A stretch of 64,000 nucleotides of DNA from Actinomadura chibensis NBRC 106107 (GCF_001552135.1 NZ_BCQP01000068.1:1-64000), one strand, 5' to 3'; shown: positions 54,541 through 63,501, numbered from the stretch's first letter. A program made the numbers and translations. Notes: generated by a model not told the origin, from the sequence alone.

Positions 54541-56373
54541 GTGACCTCCCCCGAGAGCCTCGATGTCCTGCGGCGCGTGTTCGGCTACGACGCGTTCCGC
54601 GACGGCCAGCGCGAGATCGTCGACCACGTGGTCGGCGGCGGGGACGCGCTCGTCCTGATGCCGACCGGCGGCGGGAAGTCGCTGTGCTACCAGATCCCGG
54701 CGCTCGTCCGGAAGGGCACCGGGATCGTCATCTCCCCGCTCATCGCCCTCATGCAGGACCAGGTGGACGCCCTGCGCGCGCTCGGCGTCCTCGCGGGCTT
54801 CCTCAACTCCACGCAGGACTTCGAGGAGCGCCGCGTCACGGAGGCGCAGCTCGTCGCGGGCGAGCTCGACCTGCTCTACCTCGCGCCCGAGCGGCTCCGG
54901 CTGCCCGCCACCGTCGAGCTGCTCGACCGCGCCGACATCGCCCTGTTCGCGATCGACGAGGCGCACTGCGTGTCGCAGTGGGGGCACGACTTCCGTCCCG
55001 ACTACCTGATGCTGTCCGGCCTGCACGAACGCTGGCCGGACGTGCCCCGCATCGCGCTCACCGCCACCGCCACCGAGGCGACCCGCCGCGAGATCGCGAC
55101 CCGCCTCCAACTGGACGACGCGCGCCATTTCGTGGCGAGCTTCGACCGTCCCAACATCCAGTACCGCATCGAGCCGAAGACCGACGCCAAGCGCCAACTC
55201 CTGCGCCTCCTGCAGACCGAGCACAAGGGCGACGCCGGGATCGTCTACTGCCTTTCCCGCAACTCGGTCGAGAAGCACGCCGCGTTCCTCACCGAGAACG
55301 GCATCGAGGCCCTCCCCTACCACGCGGGCCTCGACGCGGAGACCCGCGCGTCCAACCAGGCCCGCTTCCTCCGCGAGGACGGTCTCGTCGTCGTCGCGAC
55401 CATCGCGTTCGGGATGGGCATCGACAAGCCCGACGTGCGCTTCGTCGCCCACCTCGACCTGCCGAAGTCCGTCGAGGGCTACTACCAGGAGACGGGCCGC
55501 GCCGGACGCGACGGGCTGCCGTCCACCGCCTGGCTCGCCTACGGCCTCCAGGACGTCGTCAACCTGCGCAAGATGATCGACGGCGGCGAGGGCGACCCCG
55601 CGTTCCGCCGCCGCCAGACCGCCCACCTCGACTCCATGCTCGCCCTCTGCGAGACGGTCGAGTGCCGCCGCGTCCAACTGCTGAACTACTTCGGCCAGTC
55701 CGCCGAGCCGTGCGGCAACTGCGACACCTGCCTGACCCCGCCCGAGTCGTGGGACGCGACCGTCCCCGCCCAGAAGGTGCTGTCGGTGATCGTCCGGCTC
55801 GACCGCGAGCGCCGCCAGAAGTTCGGCGCCGGGCACATCATCGACATCCTGCTCGGCAAGAAGAGCGCCAAGGTCATCCAGTTCGACCACGACTCGCTGA
55901 AGCCGTTCGGCGTCGGCACCGAGCTACGCGAGACCGAATGGCGCGGCGTCGTCCGCCAGCTCCTCGCGCAAGGTCTGATCGCCGTCGAGAGCAACCACGG
56001 CACCCTCCTCCAGACCGACGCGAGCGCCGACGTCCTGCGCGGCGACCGCAAGGTGATGATGCGGCGCGAGGCCGACCGTCCCGCCACGAAGCCCGCCAAG
56101 GCCGCCAAGGACCGCCGGGCCCCCGCCGCCGACCTCCCGGCCGAGGCCCAGCCGATCTTCGAACGCCTGCGCGCCTGGCGCGCCGCGACCGCGAAGGAGC
56201 AGGGCGTCCCCGCCTACGTCATCTTCCACGACGCCACCCTCCGCGAGATCGCCACCGCCCTCCCCGCGACCCTCGCCGAACTGGGCCGCGTCAACGGCGT
56301 GGGCGAGAACAAACTCGCCAAGTACGGCGACCAAGTCCTGGAGACCCTGACGCCCCCAACCGAAGATCAGTGA
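54541..56373 (+). CDS. recQ: RecQ-family ATP-dependent DNA helicase
   Basis: 3'-5' DNA helicase of 610 residues for recombination and repair. Motif I PTGGGKSLCYQIPAL, motif II IDEAHCVSQWGHDFRPDY (DEAH), motif III LTATAT, then motifs V-VI (ATIAFGMGIDKPDVR and QETGRAGRDG). The RecQ zinc-binding CRRVQLLNYFGQ...CGNCDTC and the winged helix follow, and the last 80 residues form an HRDC domain (DATLREIATALPATLAEL). GTG 54541 is the start. It overlaps the convergent DinB-like gene by 7 bp. Confidence 0.97.
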   Translation: MTSPESLDVLRRVFGYDAFRDGQREIVDHVVGGGDALVLMPTGGGKSLCYQIPALVRKGTGIVISPLIALMQDQVDALRALGVLAGFLNSTQDFEERRVTEAQLVAGELDLLYLAPERLRLPATVELLDRADIALFAIDEAHCVSQWGHDFRPDYLMLSGLHERWPDVPRIALTATATEATRREIATRLQLDDARHFVASFDRPNIQYRIEPKTDAKRQLLRLLQTEHKGDAGIVYCLSRNSVEKHAAFLTENGIEALPYHAGLDAETRASNQARFLREDGLVVVATIAFGMGIDKPDVRFVAHLDLPKSVEGYYQETGRAGRDGLPSTAWLAYGLQDVVNLRKMIDGGEGDPAFRRRQTAHLDSMLALCETVECRRVQLLNYFGQSAEPCGNCDTCLTPPESWDATVPAQKVLSVIVRLDRERRQKFGAGHIIDILLGKKSAKVIQFDHDSLKPFGVGTELRETEWRGVVRQLLAQGLIAVESNHGTLLQTDASADVLRGDRKVMMRREADRPATKPAKAAKDRRAPAADLPAEAQPIFERLRAWRAATAKEQGVPAYVIFHDATLREIATALPATLAELGRVNGVGENKLAKYGDQVLETLTPPTEDQ

Positions 56374-56855
56374 CCCGTTCCAGCCGCCGAAAGCTTCCCG
56401 ACAGAGTCGGCGTAGTACGTCGACTCGGCCACGTGGAAGGCGATCTGCCGGATGGTCCAGCCCTCGCCGGGTGACCGGTCGAGCTGGTCCGCGCTGAGCG
56501 CACTCAGCCGGTCGGCCCAGATGCGGCCGAGGCGGGTGAGCCGACTGACGGCCTCGTCCAGGTCTTCCTGGGTGAAGGCCGCCAGATCGGCGGGAGTCGT
56601 GCTCGCCGACGCATGCCACCCATCGGGAACGGTAGGCCGCCCAGCGAGCCGCGCCTCAACCTCGGCCAGATGGTCGACGAGATGGTCGGCGACCCGCCGG
56701 ATCGCCTTGTGCGGCGTGTAGAGCCGATCCCCCTCAGGCACCGGACGCCCGTCCCACCCGGTCCAGGTCGCCGCCAGGTCGAGCACATGCTCAACCATCC
56801 CCGTCACAACCCCCGCCGGTTCCCGATCATCAGTACTCGGAACCTCCTCGGACAT
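56367..56855 (-). CDS. DinB/maleylpyruvate-isomerase-like protein
   Basis: Four-helix-bundle protein of about 162 residues, with VADHLVDHLAEVEARLAG and WTIRQIAFHVAESTYYADSVG marking the family helices. Histidines in HLVDHL and AFHVAE are candidate metal ligands, as in DinB proteins. Such proteins use a metal to open thiol adducts or have unknown roles. ATG 56855 has GGAGGG six bases upstream. Its 3' end overlaps recQ by 7 bp; its 5' end abuts the large repeat array. Confidence 0.78.
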   Translation of the reverse strand: MSEEVPSTDDREPAGVVTGMVEHVLDLAATWTGWDGRPVPEGDRLYTPHKAIRRVADHLVDHLAEVEARLAGRPTVPDGWHASASTTPADLAAFTQEDLDEAVSRLTRLGRIWADRLSALSADQLDRSPGEGWTIRQIAFHVAESTYYADSVGKLSAAGTGH

Positions 56856-56944
56856 CCACACCCTCCCTCAAAACCGCCCAACGGCCCCGCCCAGCGCAAG
56901 GCCGACAGCGCTCCCAGCCCCAAGCTAGATCGCGAACATCTCGA

Positions 56945-57842
56945 CACCCACCGAACGATGCACGCCCAACCGCGCACACCACCTACGCACGGGCCACCGC
57001 ACGACCGCCCGCGCACGAACCAGCACGCACACCGCTTACCCAAGAGCCACCATGCGCACCGCCCGCCCACGAACACCGCACCCACCACCCGCACGCGGGC
57101 ACCCGCAGCACCGTCCACGCACGGGCACCACATGCACCACCGGGCACGGGCCACCACGTACACCGCCCGCACAGGCCACCACGCGCACCACTGCGCACGA
57201 ACCACCGCGCACACCATCCGCGCACAAGCCACCGCACGCACCGCCCGTGCACGGGCACTCACGCACCGCCCGCGCACAAGCCACCGCGCACACCGTCCAC
57301 GCACGGGCACCACATGCACCGCCGGGCACGGGCCACCGCGCACACCCCCCACACAAGCCACCGTGCACACACCCCCACGCACGAACTACCCGCACGTACC
57401 ACCCGCGCACGAACCACGAGCTGGCACACGAACCACCGCACGCACCGCCAACGCACGAGCCACCGCACGCACCCGCGCACGGGCACCCGCGTGCACCGAC
57501 CGCGCACGTGCCACCGCATGCACCGTCTACGCATGGGCACCGCATGCACCGCCCGCGCACGAACCACCACGCACGGGCCACCGCGCACACCCCTATGCAC
57601 GGGCACTCGCGCACCGCCCGCGCACGCACCAGTCGCACACGAACCACCGCAGGCACCGCCTACGCACAGGTCACCGCATACACCGTCCACCCACGAGCCA
57701 CCGCGCACCACCCGCACACAAGCCACCGTGCACACCACCCGCACACGAACCACGCGCGCACGCACCACCGCAGACACCGCGTACGCACGGGCCACCGCGT
57801 GCACTGCCCGCCCACGGGATCCCACGCACGCCGCCTGGAGGG
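56945..57842. repeat. degenerate ~27-bp minisatellite array, strongly T-poor on the + strand
   Basis: About 0.9 kb in which words such as CCACCGCGCACACC, GCACGAACCACCGC and GCACGGGCACC recur in degenerate units of mostly 25-29 bp, often 27. The plus strand has only about 4-5% T and nearly half C. Larger near-copies, such as CCGTCCACGCACGGGCACC at 57111 and 57293, show higher-order duplication (182 bp apart). Long open frames exist on both strands only because stop codons are rare in this composition. Unit lengths that are not multiples of three argue against a protein repeat. It lies between the DinB-like and amine-oxidase genes. Confidence 0.9.
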
Positions 57843-57871
57843 GGTGAGCGGTTCTGGCTGTGGGTGGCGGG

Positions 57872-59209
57872 TTAGTGGGGGGCGGCTTCTTGGGCGGTGC
57901 GGTGGCCGGATTCGATCGCGCCGTCGATGTAGCCCGCCCAGCGGGTCGCGGTTTCGGTGCCCGCCCAGTGGAGTGGGCCGATCGGGGCGCGGAGGGATGG
58001 GCCGAAGCGGGTCAGTGTGCCGGGGGTGGCGAAGGCGCCGTAGCAGCCGCGTGAATACTCCTCGGCCGCCCAGTCCTTCTCCAGGTAGGCGACCGGGTTC
58101 TTGGCGCGCGGCCCGAAGTAGGACGCCAGGTCGGCGGTCACCTGGGCGCGGCGTTCGGCGGCGGTGAGGCGGGCGGCGACGTCGGCGTGGCGTCCCTCCA
58201 GGAAGCCGACGATCACGCCGGGGCCGCCGCTCTCCGGGGTGTTGTCGAAGGTGACGCCGAACGGGCGGCGGTCGCTGGTGACCTGTCCGCTGAAGCCGTC
58301 CGCGCGCCAGAACGGCTCGTCGTAGACGACGTTGACCTTGATGACGCGGCCCATCGGCATGCGCTGGACGAGCTGGTCGCGGTCCCCGGGCAGGCCGGGC
58401 GTGAACCGGATGCGGGCGGCGAGCGGCGGCGGGACGGCGACGATCGCGCGGCGCGCCCGGACCTCGGTGGTCGGCGTCCGTAGCCGGACGGTGCCGTCCG
58501 CCCATTCGATCTCCCAGACCGGCGCGTCCAGCACGACCCGGTCGCCCAGCTCGGCGGCGATCGCGAGGGCGATGCGCTGGGAGCCGCCGGAGACGCGGTC
58601 CTGCTGCGCGCCGCCGGTCGTCTCGATCAGCGGGTCGAGGCCGCCCGCGGACGCGATGTAGAACCCGGCCCACAGCGCGGACATGTCCCCGGCCTCGGCG
58701 GAGAACACCGCCTGCGTGATCAGCCGCATGAACGCGCGGCCCTTGCTCGTCCGCAGGTTGCGGCGGATCCACGTCTCGAACGTCTGCCCGTCGAGGCGGG
58801 CGGCGTGCCGGGCCGTCCAGGGCGCGTCGGCCGGGATGCCGCGCATGAGGCGGTCGACGCGCCACTGCCCCTGCGCGACGTCGGCGAGCGTCGCGGGTGA
58901 GAGTCGGGGAATCCGGCCCGTGTACTCGCCCCGACTGCTGCCGATCTCGGCGATATGGCGGCCCTCGTCGTAGGTCGGATACGTGGTGAGGCCGAGGTCG
59001 CGGATCAGCCCGAGCACCGCGTCCTGTCCGGGGCCGACCCACTGGCCGCCGACCTCGATCGGCTCGCCGCCGGGCAGTTCGCCGTTGAGCAGGCGTCCGC
59101 CGACCCGGTCCCGCGCTTCCAGGACGACGACGTCATGGCCCCGCCGGACGAGGTCGCGGGCGGCGACGAGTCCGGCCACGCCCGCTCCGACGATCGCGAT
59201 TTCGGCCAT
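57872..59209 (-). CDS. flavin-containing monoamine oxidase
   Basis: FAD-dependent amine oxidase of 445 residues. It opens with the dinucleotide-binding motif IAIVGAGVAGLVAARDLVRRG and continues VVLEARDRVGGR, typical of the MAO/polyamine-oxidase family. C-terminal HWAGTETATRWAGYIDGAIESG is the FAD-contacting family signature. No signal peptide, so it is cytoplasmic. GGAGGGGACC precedes ATG 59209. It is divergent from a TetR gene with two operators between the starts, so amine or a related inducer likely relieves repression. Confidence 0.93.
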   Translation of the reverse strand: MAEIAIVGAGVAGLVAARDLVRRGHDVVVLEARDRVGGRLLNGELPGGEPIEVGGQWVGPGQDAVLGLIRDLGLTTYPTYDEGRHIAEIGSSRGEYTGRIPRLSPATLADVAQGQWRVDRLMRGIPADAPWTARHAARLDGQTFETWIRRNLRTSKGRAFMRLITQAVFSAEAGDMSALWAGFYIASAGGLDPLIETTGGAQQDRVSGGSQRIALAIAAELGDRVVLDAPVWEIEWADGTVRLRTPTTEVRARRAIVAVPPPLAARIRFTPGLPGDRDQLVQRMPMGRVIKVNVVYDEPFWRADGFSGQVTSDRRPFGVTFDNTPESGGPGVIVGFLEGRHADVAARLTAAERRAQVTADLASYFGPRAKNPVAYLEKDWAAEEYSRGCYGAFATPGTLTRFGPSLRAPIGPLHWAGTETATRWAGYIDGAIESGHRTAQEAAPH

Positions 59210-59226
59210 GGTCCCCTCCATTCGCG

Positions 59227-59243
59227 GTGTATCTGACATACAC
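59227..59243. promoter_or_regulatory. TetR-type operator 1: GTGTAT-N5-ATACAC
   Basis: Perfect 6-bp arms with a 5-base centre, in the 57-bp gap between the divergent amine-oxidase and TetR genes. It matches the symmetry of operator 2 18 bp away. Highly likely to bind the adjacent TetR protein and control both genes. Confidence 0.8.
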
Positions 59244-59262
59244 CATGTATGTGTTATACATG
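59244..59262. promoter_or_regulatory. TetR-type operator 2: CATGTAT-N5-ATACATG
   Basis: Perfect 7-bp arms with a 5-base centre. Its centre is 18 bp from that of operator 1, close to two helical turns, and both share TGTAT-N5-ATACA. It ends 5 bp before the TetR start, so occupancy would block translation initiation or transcription start of tetR. Confidence 0.82.
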
Positions 59263-59266
59263 CCGG

Positions 59267-59857
59267 ATGAAGCAGGTCAAAGCCCGGCGGGAGCGGTATG
59301 TCGAGAGCACCCGCGCCGCCCTCCTCGACACCGGACGCCGGTTCTTCGCGGAGCGCGGCTTCGGCGGCGTCACGGCGGAGGAGGTCGTCCGGGCGGCCGG
59401 GCTGACCCGCGGAGCCCTGTACCACCACTTCGCCGGAAAGCAGGGCTTGTTCGAGGCCGTCTTCGAGGATCTCGAAGCGCGGGCCGCGTCCGGCATCACC
59501 GAGGCGATGGCGCGCGAGGACGCCCCGTGGGAGCGGGCGCGGGCGGGCGTCCGCGCCTTCCTGGAGATCTGCTCCGACCCCGAGTACCGGGAGATCGTCC
59601 TGCTCCAGGGGCCGATCGCGCTGGGGTGGGCGCGGTGGCGCGAACTCGACCAGCGGTACCTCGGCGCCCTTCTCGCGGACGGGCTGACCGCGCTCGTCGG
59701 CGACTCCGAGGCGCGTCCGATCGCCCTCACGACGGCGGCGTTCTACGGCGCGCTGACCGAACTGGCGCTGTCGGTCGCCGACGCCGACGATCCGGAACGG
59801 GCGCGCGACCAGGCACTTCGCCTGATCGAGGCCATGCTCGGCGGGCTGGACGGCTGA
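59267..59857 (+). CDS. TetR-family transcriptional repressor
   Basis: Repressor of 196 residues with an N-terminal HTH (about 12-60, FFAERGFGGVTAEEVVRAAG and RGALYHHFAGKQGLF) and a helical ligand-binding domain of about 130 residues. ATG 59267 is preferred; the frame also opens at 59249, which lies inside operator 2. It faces the amine-oxidase gene with paired operators between, so autoregulation and control of amine oxidation are inferred. Confidence 0.93.
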   Translation: MKQVKARRERYVESTRAALLDTGRRFFAERGFGGVTAEEVVRAAGLTRGALYHHFAGKQGLFEAVFEDLEARAASGITEAMAREDAPWERARAGVRAFLEICSDPEYREIVLLQGPIALGWARWRELDQRYLGALLADGLTALVGDSEARPIALTTAAFYGALTELALSVADADDPERARDQALRLIEAMLGGLDG

Positions 59858-59948
59858 CCCCGCGCGGCGACCGGCCCGCGGCGACTCTCAGGGATCTCTC
59901 AGGAAACCGCCTGGACTTCTGCCAGGCGCGCCCGGTTACCTGATCGCC

Positions 59949-60461
59949 ATGCGAATCGACCGAAAGACGATCGCCGCCGGAGCCGGCGCGGGCGGGCTGC
60001 TCGGGCTCGGGCTGTACCTCGCCGTTCCGGCGTTCGCGGACGACCCGTCCCCGTCGTCCTCCCCGTCGGCGAAGCCGCACCACTGGGACAAGGGCCGCCC
60101 TGAGCAGGGCCGTCCGGACAAGGGCCGTCCGGGGCCGCACCGGTGGGGACGCGGCGGATTCGGCGGCGCCGGCGGGTTCGGCGGCGTGCACGGGGAGGCG
60201 ACCGTCCAGCGCAAGGACGGCTTCCACCTCGTCGGCTGGCAGCGCGGCAAGATCACCGCCGTGTCGGGCGCGACGCTCACCGTGCGGAGCGACGACGGCG
60301 TGTCCTGGACGTGGACGACGAACGACAAGACGGTCGTCCGCAAGAACGCCGAGAAGGCGGAGCTGAAGTCCCTCGCGAACGGCGACCTGGTGATGGTCGT
60401 GGGCGAGCGGTCCGGCCAGACCCGCACCGCGCGCATGGTCCGCGTCCCGAAGGCCCGGTAA
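59949..60461 (+). CDS. secreted DUF5666-like OB-fold protein
   Basis: Exported protein of 170 residues. The signal peptide has a basic start, a Gly/Ala/Leu core and an AFA cleavage site near residue 30. The mature N-terminal half is Gly/Arg/Pro-rich (KGRPEQGRPDKGRPGPH). The C-terminal half (about 95-165) has a beta-rich GKITAVSGATLTVRSDDG pattern like the DUF5666 OB domain. No lipobox. It lies 63 bp before a response regulator and may be its target or co-transcribed. Confidence 0.75.
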   Translation: MRIDRKTIAAGAGAGGLLGLGLYLAVPAFADDPSPSSSPSAKPHHWDKGRPEQGRPDKGRPGPHRWGRGGFGGAGGFGGVHGEATVQRKDGFHLVGWQRGKITAVSGATLTVRSDDGVSWTWTTNDKTVVRKNAEKAELKSLANGDLVMVVGERSGQTRTARMVRVPKAR

Positions 60462-60524
60462 GTCGGGTTCGGCGGGTACCTTCGAAGCCACGACCTGGGC
60501 GGACGGCACGATCAGCGGGAGCCG

Positions 60525-61211
60525 ATGAGCGAGAACCGGCGGGTCCTCGTCGTGGACGACGAGGCCAACATCCGCGACCTGATCGAGGTCGCGCTGCGCT
60601 TCCACGGCTTCGCGACCGGCACGGCGGCGACGGGGGCGGACGCCCTGCGCGCCGTCCGGACGGAGCGTCCCGACCTCGTCCTGCTGGACGTCATGCTCCC
60701 CGACCTGGACGGCTTCGAGGTGTGCCGGAGGCTGCGCGCGGACGGCGACCAGGTCCCGGTCATCTTCCTGACCGCGCGGGACACGCCGTCCGACACCGTC
60801 ACAGGTCTCACGCTCGGCGGCGATGACTATGTCACCAAGCCGTTCTCCATCGAGGCGCTGGTCGCGCGCGTGCGGGCGGTGCTGCGCCGGGCGGCCCCGC
60901 CGTCCGCCGACAAGGAGGGCGAGGTGCTCCGCGTCGCCGACCTCGAACTGGACGAGGCGCATTGGCGTGTCCGCCGCGGGGGCGTGGACGTCGACCTCTC
61001 GCCCACCGAGTTCCGCCTCCTCGCATACCTGATGCGGCACGCCGGGATGGTGCTGTCGCGGTCCCAGCTCCTCACCGGCGTGTGGGGCTGGGACCAGGGG
61101 AATCCGCAGGTCGTCGAGACCTACATCAGCTACCTGCGGCGCAAGCTCGACCCGCTCGGCACTCCGCTCATCCACACCCAGCGCGGCGTCGGCTACGCGC
61201 TGCGGCCATGA
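60525..61211 (+). CDS. OmpR-family response regulator
   Basis: Two-component regulator of 228 residues. Receiver domain with VLVVDDEANIRDL, phosphorylatable Asp in LLDVMLPDLDG (near 55) and Lys in TKPFS. A C-terminal winged helix (about 130-225, LSPTEFRLLAYLM and YLRRKLD) binds DNA. ATG 60525. Its stop overlaps the start of the histidine kinase by 4 bp (ATGA). The neighbouring secreted protein is a natural candidate target. Confidence 0.96.
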   Translation: MSENRRVLVVDDEANIRDLIEVALRFHGFATGTAATGADALRAVRTERPDLVLLDVMLPDLDGFEVCRRLRADGDQVPVIFLTARDTPSDTVTGLTLGGDDYVTKPFSIEALVARVRAVLRRAAPPSADKEGEVLRVADLELDEAHWRVRRGGVDVDLSPTEFRLLAYLMRHAGMVLSRSQLLTGVWGWDQGNPQVVETYISYLRRKLDPLGTPLIHTQRGVGYALRP

Positions 61212-62545
61212 CGCTCAACGCCCGGCTGCTCGCGGGCCTGCTCGGCGTCACCTTCGCCGGGCTGGCGATCATGGGCCTGGTCAGCGCGCTCGTCCTGCGC
61301 GGCTACCTGATGAACCGCGTGGACGAGCAGCTCCAGGCCACCCGGGACCACGCGGTGACCCGGCTGCTGCGGCCCGGCCTGCCGGAGCAGGGCGTCGCCC
61401 CGGCGCGGTTCGTGGTGCTCGCGGTCTGGCCGGACGGGCGGGCGCGCGCGCTGAGCGGCGACCTGCCGTCCCCCGGACGGGCCGTCACGGAGGTCGAGCG
61501 CCTCGGCCGGGACGAGCTCGCCGCCCGCGCCCGCACCCTCGAACCGTTCTCCCTGCCGGGGCTGCGCGCCGTGGCGCGGCCCTGGCGGAACGGCGTCGTG
61601 GTCGTCGCGGCGCCGCTCAGCGAGATCCATTCGGCGGTGCGGAACCTCGTCCTGACGGAGGTCGCGACGGCCGCGCTGCTGCTCGCCGTGCTGATCGTGC
61701 TCGGCCGGTGGCTGATCGGCCGCGGCCTGCTGCCGCTCGGCCGGATGGCCGCGACCGCGCACGCGATCACGGTCGGCGGCGACCTGCGCGCCCGCATGCC
61801 GGACCCGGGACCGCGCACCGAGACGGCCCGGCTCGCCGCCGCGATCAACGTGATGCTGGAGCGGATCGAGCAGGCGTTCTGGGCGCGCAGCCGGTCCGAG
61901 GCCCGCGTCCGCGAGTTCGCCGCCGACGCCTCGCACGAGCTGCGCACCCCGCTGACGACGATCCAGGGCTACGCCGAGCTGTACCGGCACGGCGCGCTCG
62001 GGCCGGACGAGCTGCCCGACGCCATGCGCCGCATCGAGGGCGAGGCCGCCCGGATGAGCAAGCTGGTCAGCGACCTGCTGGAGCTGGCCCGGCTGGACCG
62101 CGGGGCGTCGCTGCGCCCCGCGCCGACCGACCTCGTCGCCCTGGCCCGCGACGCGATGGCCGACGCCGCCGCCGCGGAGCCCGCGCGCCCCCTCGTCCTG
62201 GACGCCCCGGAGACGCTCATCGCAGACGTGGACGAAGCACGCATCCGGCAGATCCTGGCGAACCTGCTGGCGAACGTCCGCGCGCACACCCCGCCCGGCA
62301 CCCCCGCGACGATCCGCCTGGCGCCGGGCGTCATCGAGGTGAGCGACGAGGGGCCGGGCATGTCTCCCGCCGACGCCGCCCGTGCGTTCGAACGTTTCCA
62401 CCGAGCCGAACAGGGCGCGACAGGCGCGGGCCTCGGCCTCCCGATCGTCGCCGCCATAGCCGCCGCCCACGGCGGCCGCGCCGAACTGTTCTCAGCCCCG
62501 TCCCAAGGAACAACCGTCCGCGTCACACTCGGCCTTCCGCACTAA
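61208..62545 (+). CDS. sensor histidine kinase
   Basis: Partner of the upstream regulator, 445 residues. Two transmembrane helices (about 8-34 and 146-168) flank an extracytoplasmic loop of about 110 residues. A HAMP region follows, then the H box ASHELRTPLTTIQGYAELY with the phosphorylated His near 243, and the ATP-binding N, G1 (DEGPGM) and G2 (GAGLGLPIV) boxes. The N box reads NLLANVRAHTP, close to the norm. The 4-bp overlap with the regulator indicates coupling. It overlaps the convergent small gene by 23 bp. Confidence 0.95.
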   Translation: MTLNARLLAGLLGVTFAGLAIMGLVSALVLRGYLMNRVDEQLQATRDHAVTRLLRPGLPEQGVAPARFVVLAVWPDGRARALSGDLPSPGRAVTEVERLGRDELAARARTLEPFSLPGLRAVARPWRNGVVVVAAPLSEIHSAVRNLVLTEVATAALLLAVLIVLGRWLIGRGLLPLGRMAATAHAITVGGDLRARMPDPGPRTETARLAAAINVMLERIEQAFWARSRSEARVREFAADASHELRTPLTTIQGYAELYRHGALGPDELPDAMRRIEGEAARMSKLVSDLLELARLDRGASLRPAPTDLVALARDAMADAAAAEPARPLVLDAPETLIADVDEARIRQILANLLANVRAHTPPGTPATIRLAPGVIEVSDEGPGMSPADAARAFERFHRAEQGATGAGLGLPIVAAIAAAHGGRAELFSAPSQGTTVRVTLGLPH

Positions 62546-62966
62546 CGCCCTCGGCCGGGGTCATGCGGTGTCGCAAGATGAGATCCAGCGCGGTGGCCGC
62601 CGACGTGGCGTCCCCGCAGGGGGAGACGAATCCGCCGCGCCCGTCTCCCGCCTCGAAGTAGGCCCACGCCCGTCCCGGCACGGCCCGCACGGTCACCACG
62701 GCCCCGACCTTGTCGACGGCTCCGTCCCAGCACACCCACAGCAACGGCACGGGGAACCGGAACTCCTCCCGGTCATAGAGCCCGACGCACCGCCACCCCA
62801 TCGGCAAGAGCGCGACCCGCAGCGCCTCCAACCTGCGCACCGCCGCGTCATGACCCAGGCACGTCCGACAATCCAGGACGACCCGCCACCGCCCGACAAC
62901 CCCGCGCAAACCCAACCCGTCCACACCCTTCGCTCTGGCCGCCTTCGTCCGACGCGGCCGGATCAC
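62523..62966 (-). CDS. small protein translationally coupled to the RsbW-like ATPase
   Basis: Protein of about 147 residues with no recognised domain; it has several Trp/Cys residues (WRVVLDCRTCLGHD, GLYDREEFRFPVPLLW) and looks folded. The start GTG 62966 overlaps the stop of the ATPase gene (GTGA), indicating translational coupling. Alternative GTG starts at 62975 and 62990 exist. It may modulate the adjacent RsbW-like protein. It overlaps the 3' end of the histidine kinase gene by 23 bp. Confidence 0.6.
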   Translation of the reverse strand: MIRPRRTKAARAKGVDGLGLRGVVGRWRVVLDCRTCLGHDAAVRRLEALRVALLPMGWRCVGLYDREEFRFPVPLLWVCWDGAVDKVGAVVTVRAVPGRAWAYFEAGDGRGGFVSPCGDATSAATALDLILRHRMTPAEGVSAEGRV

Positions 62967-63415
62967 ACCGCACACCGCGCCCAGACCCACTTGCCGCTCG
63001 GCTCGGTCGGGCTCACCCCATACGCGGTCGCGAGCGCCTCCACGATCGGCAGCCCGCGCCCGCCCGTCCCGTCGTCATGCCCGGGGTCCAGAGCCGCCGC
63101 ATCGGGAGCGGTATCACCGGCCACCACGCCCAGCGGACGCTTGATCGTCGGCCTGCCGTCCGAGGAGTCCCACACCGCGAGCAGCACCCCGCCCGCCACC
63201 CGCGTGAACTGCACCCGGATCGAGCCACCGTCCGGCGCGTGCACGACCGCATTCGAGACCAGCTCACTGGCGATCAACGTGACGTCGTCCCGCAACCCCG
63301 CCAGCCCCCACGCGGCAAGCCGCAGCTCAACCAGCACCCGCACCCGCCCCGGAGCCGTCCGCGCTGCCAGGAAGGTCTCATCCAGGGGCCCGGCGGCCAC
63401 CACGTCGGCACTCAC
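62963..63415 (-). CDS. RsbW/SpoIIAB-like ATP-binding protein (HATPase_c_2)
   Basis: Anti-sigma-factor-type kinase of about 150 residues. The GHKL fold shows the N box ELVSNAVVHAP (Mg-ATP binding Asn), G1 region VWDSSDG and G2 region GGRGLPIVEALA. Such proteins bind a sigma factor and phosphorylate a STAS antagonist. The start GTG 63415 is the only acceptable start in the frame; the sequence further upstream is unlike protein. It is preceded by a candidate promoter at 63502-63531. Confidence 0.82.
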   Translation of the reverse strand: MSADVVAAGPLDETFLAARTAPGRVRVLVELRLAAWGLAGLRDDVTLIASELVSNAVVHAPDGGSIRVQFTRVAGGVLLAVWDSSDGRPTIKRPLGVVAGDTAPDAAALDPGHDDGTGGRGLPIVEALATAYGVSPTEPSGKWVWARCAV

Positions 63416-63501
63416 CGGACCGATCCCAACGACCTCACCGGACCTCCCGTTGCGTCGAACGAAACCACTGCGATCACCTCCGGTCGTCTCGCGCGGAGTT
63501 G

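Noticed and set aside
56945..57842. The repeat array as a CRISPR array
   Set aside because: Units are degenerate, about 25-29 bp head to tail, without unique spacers and without cas genes.
56613..57875. Long + strand frame with a repetitive His/Pro/Thr-rich translation
   Set aside because: It lies in the minisatellite; similar open frames occur in several frames on both strands because of low stop-codon frequency, and unit lengths are not multiples of three.
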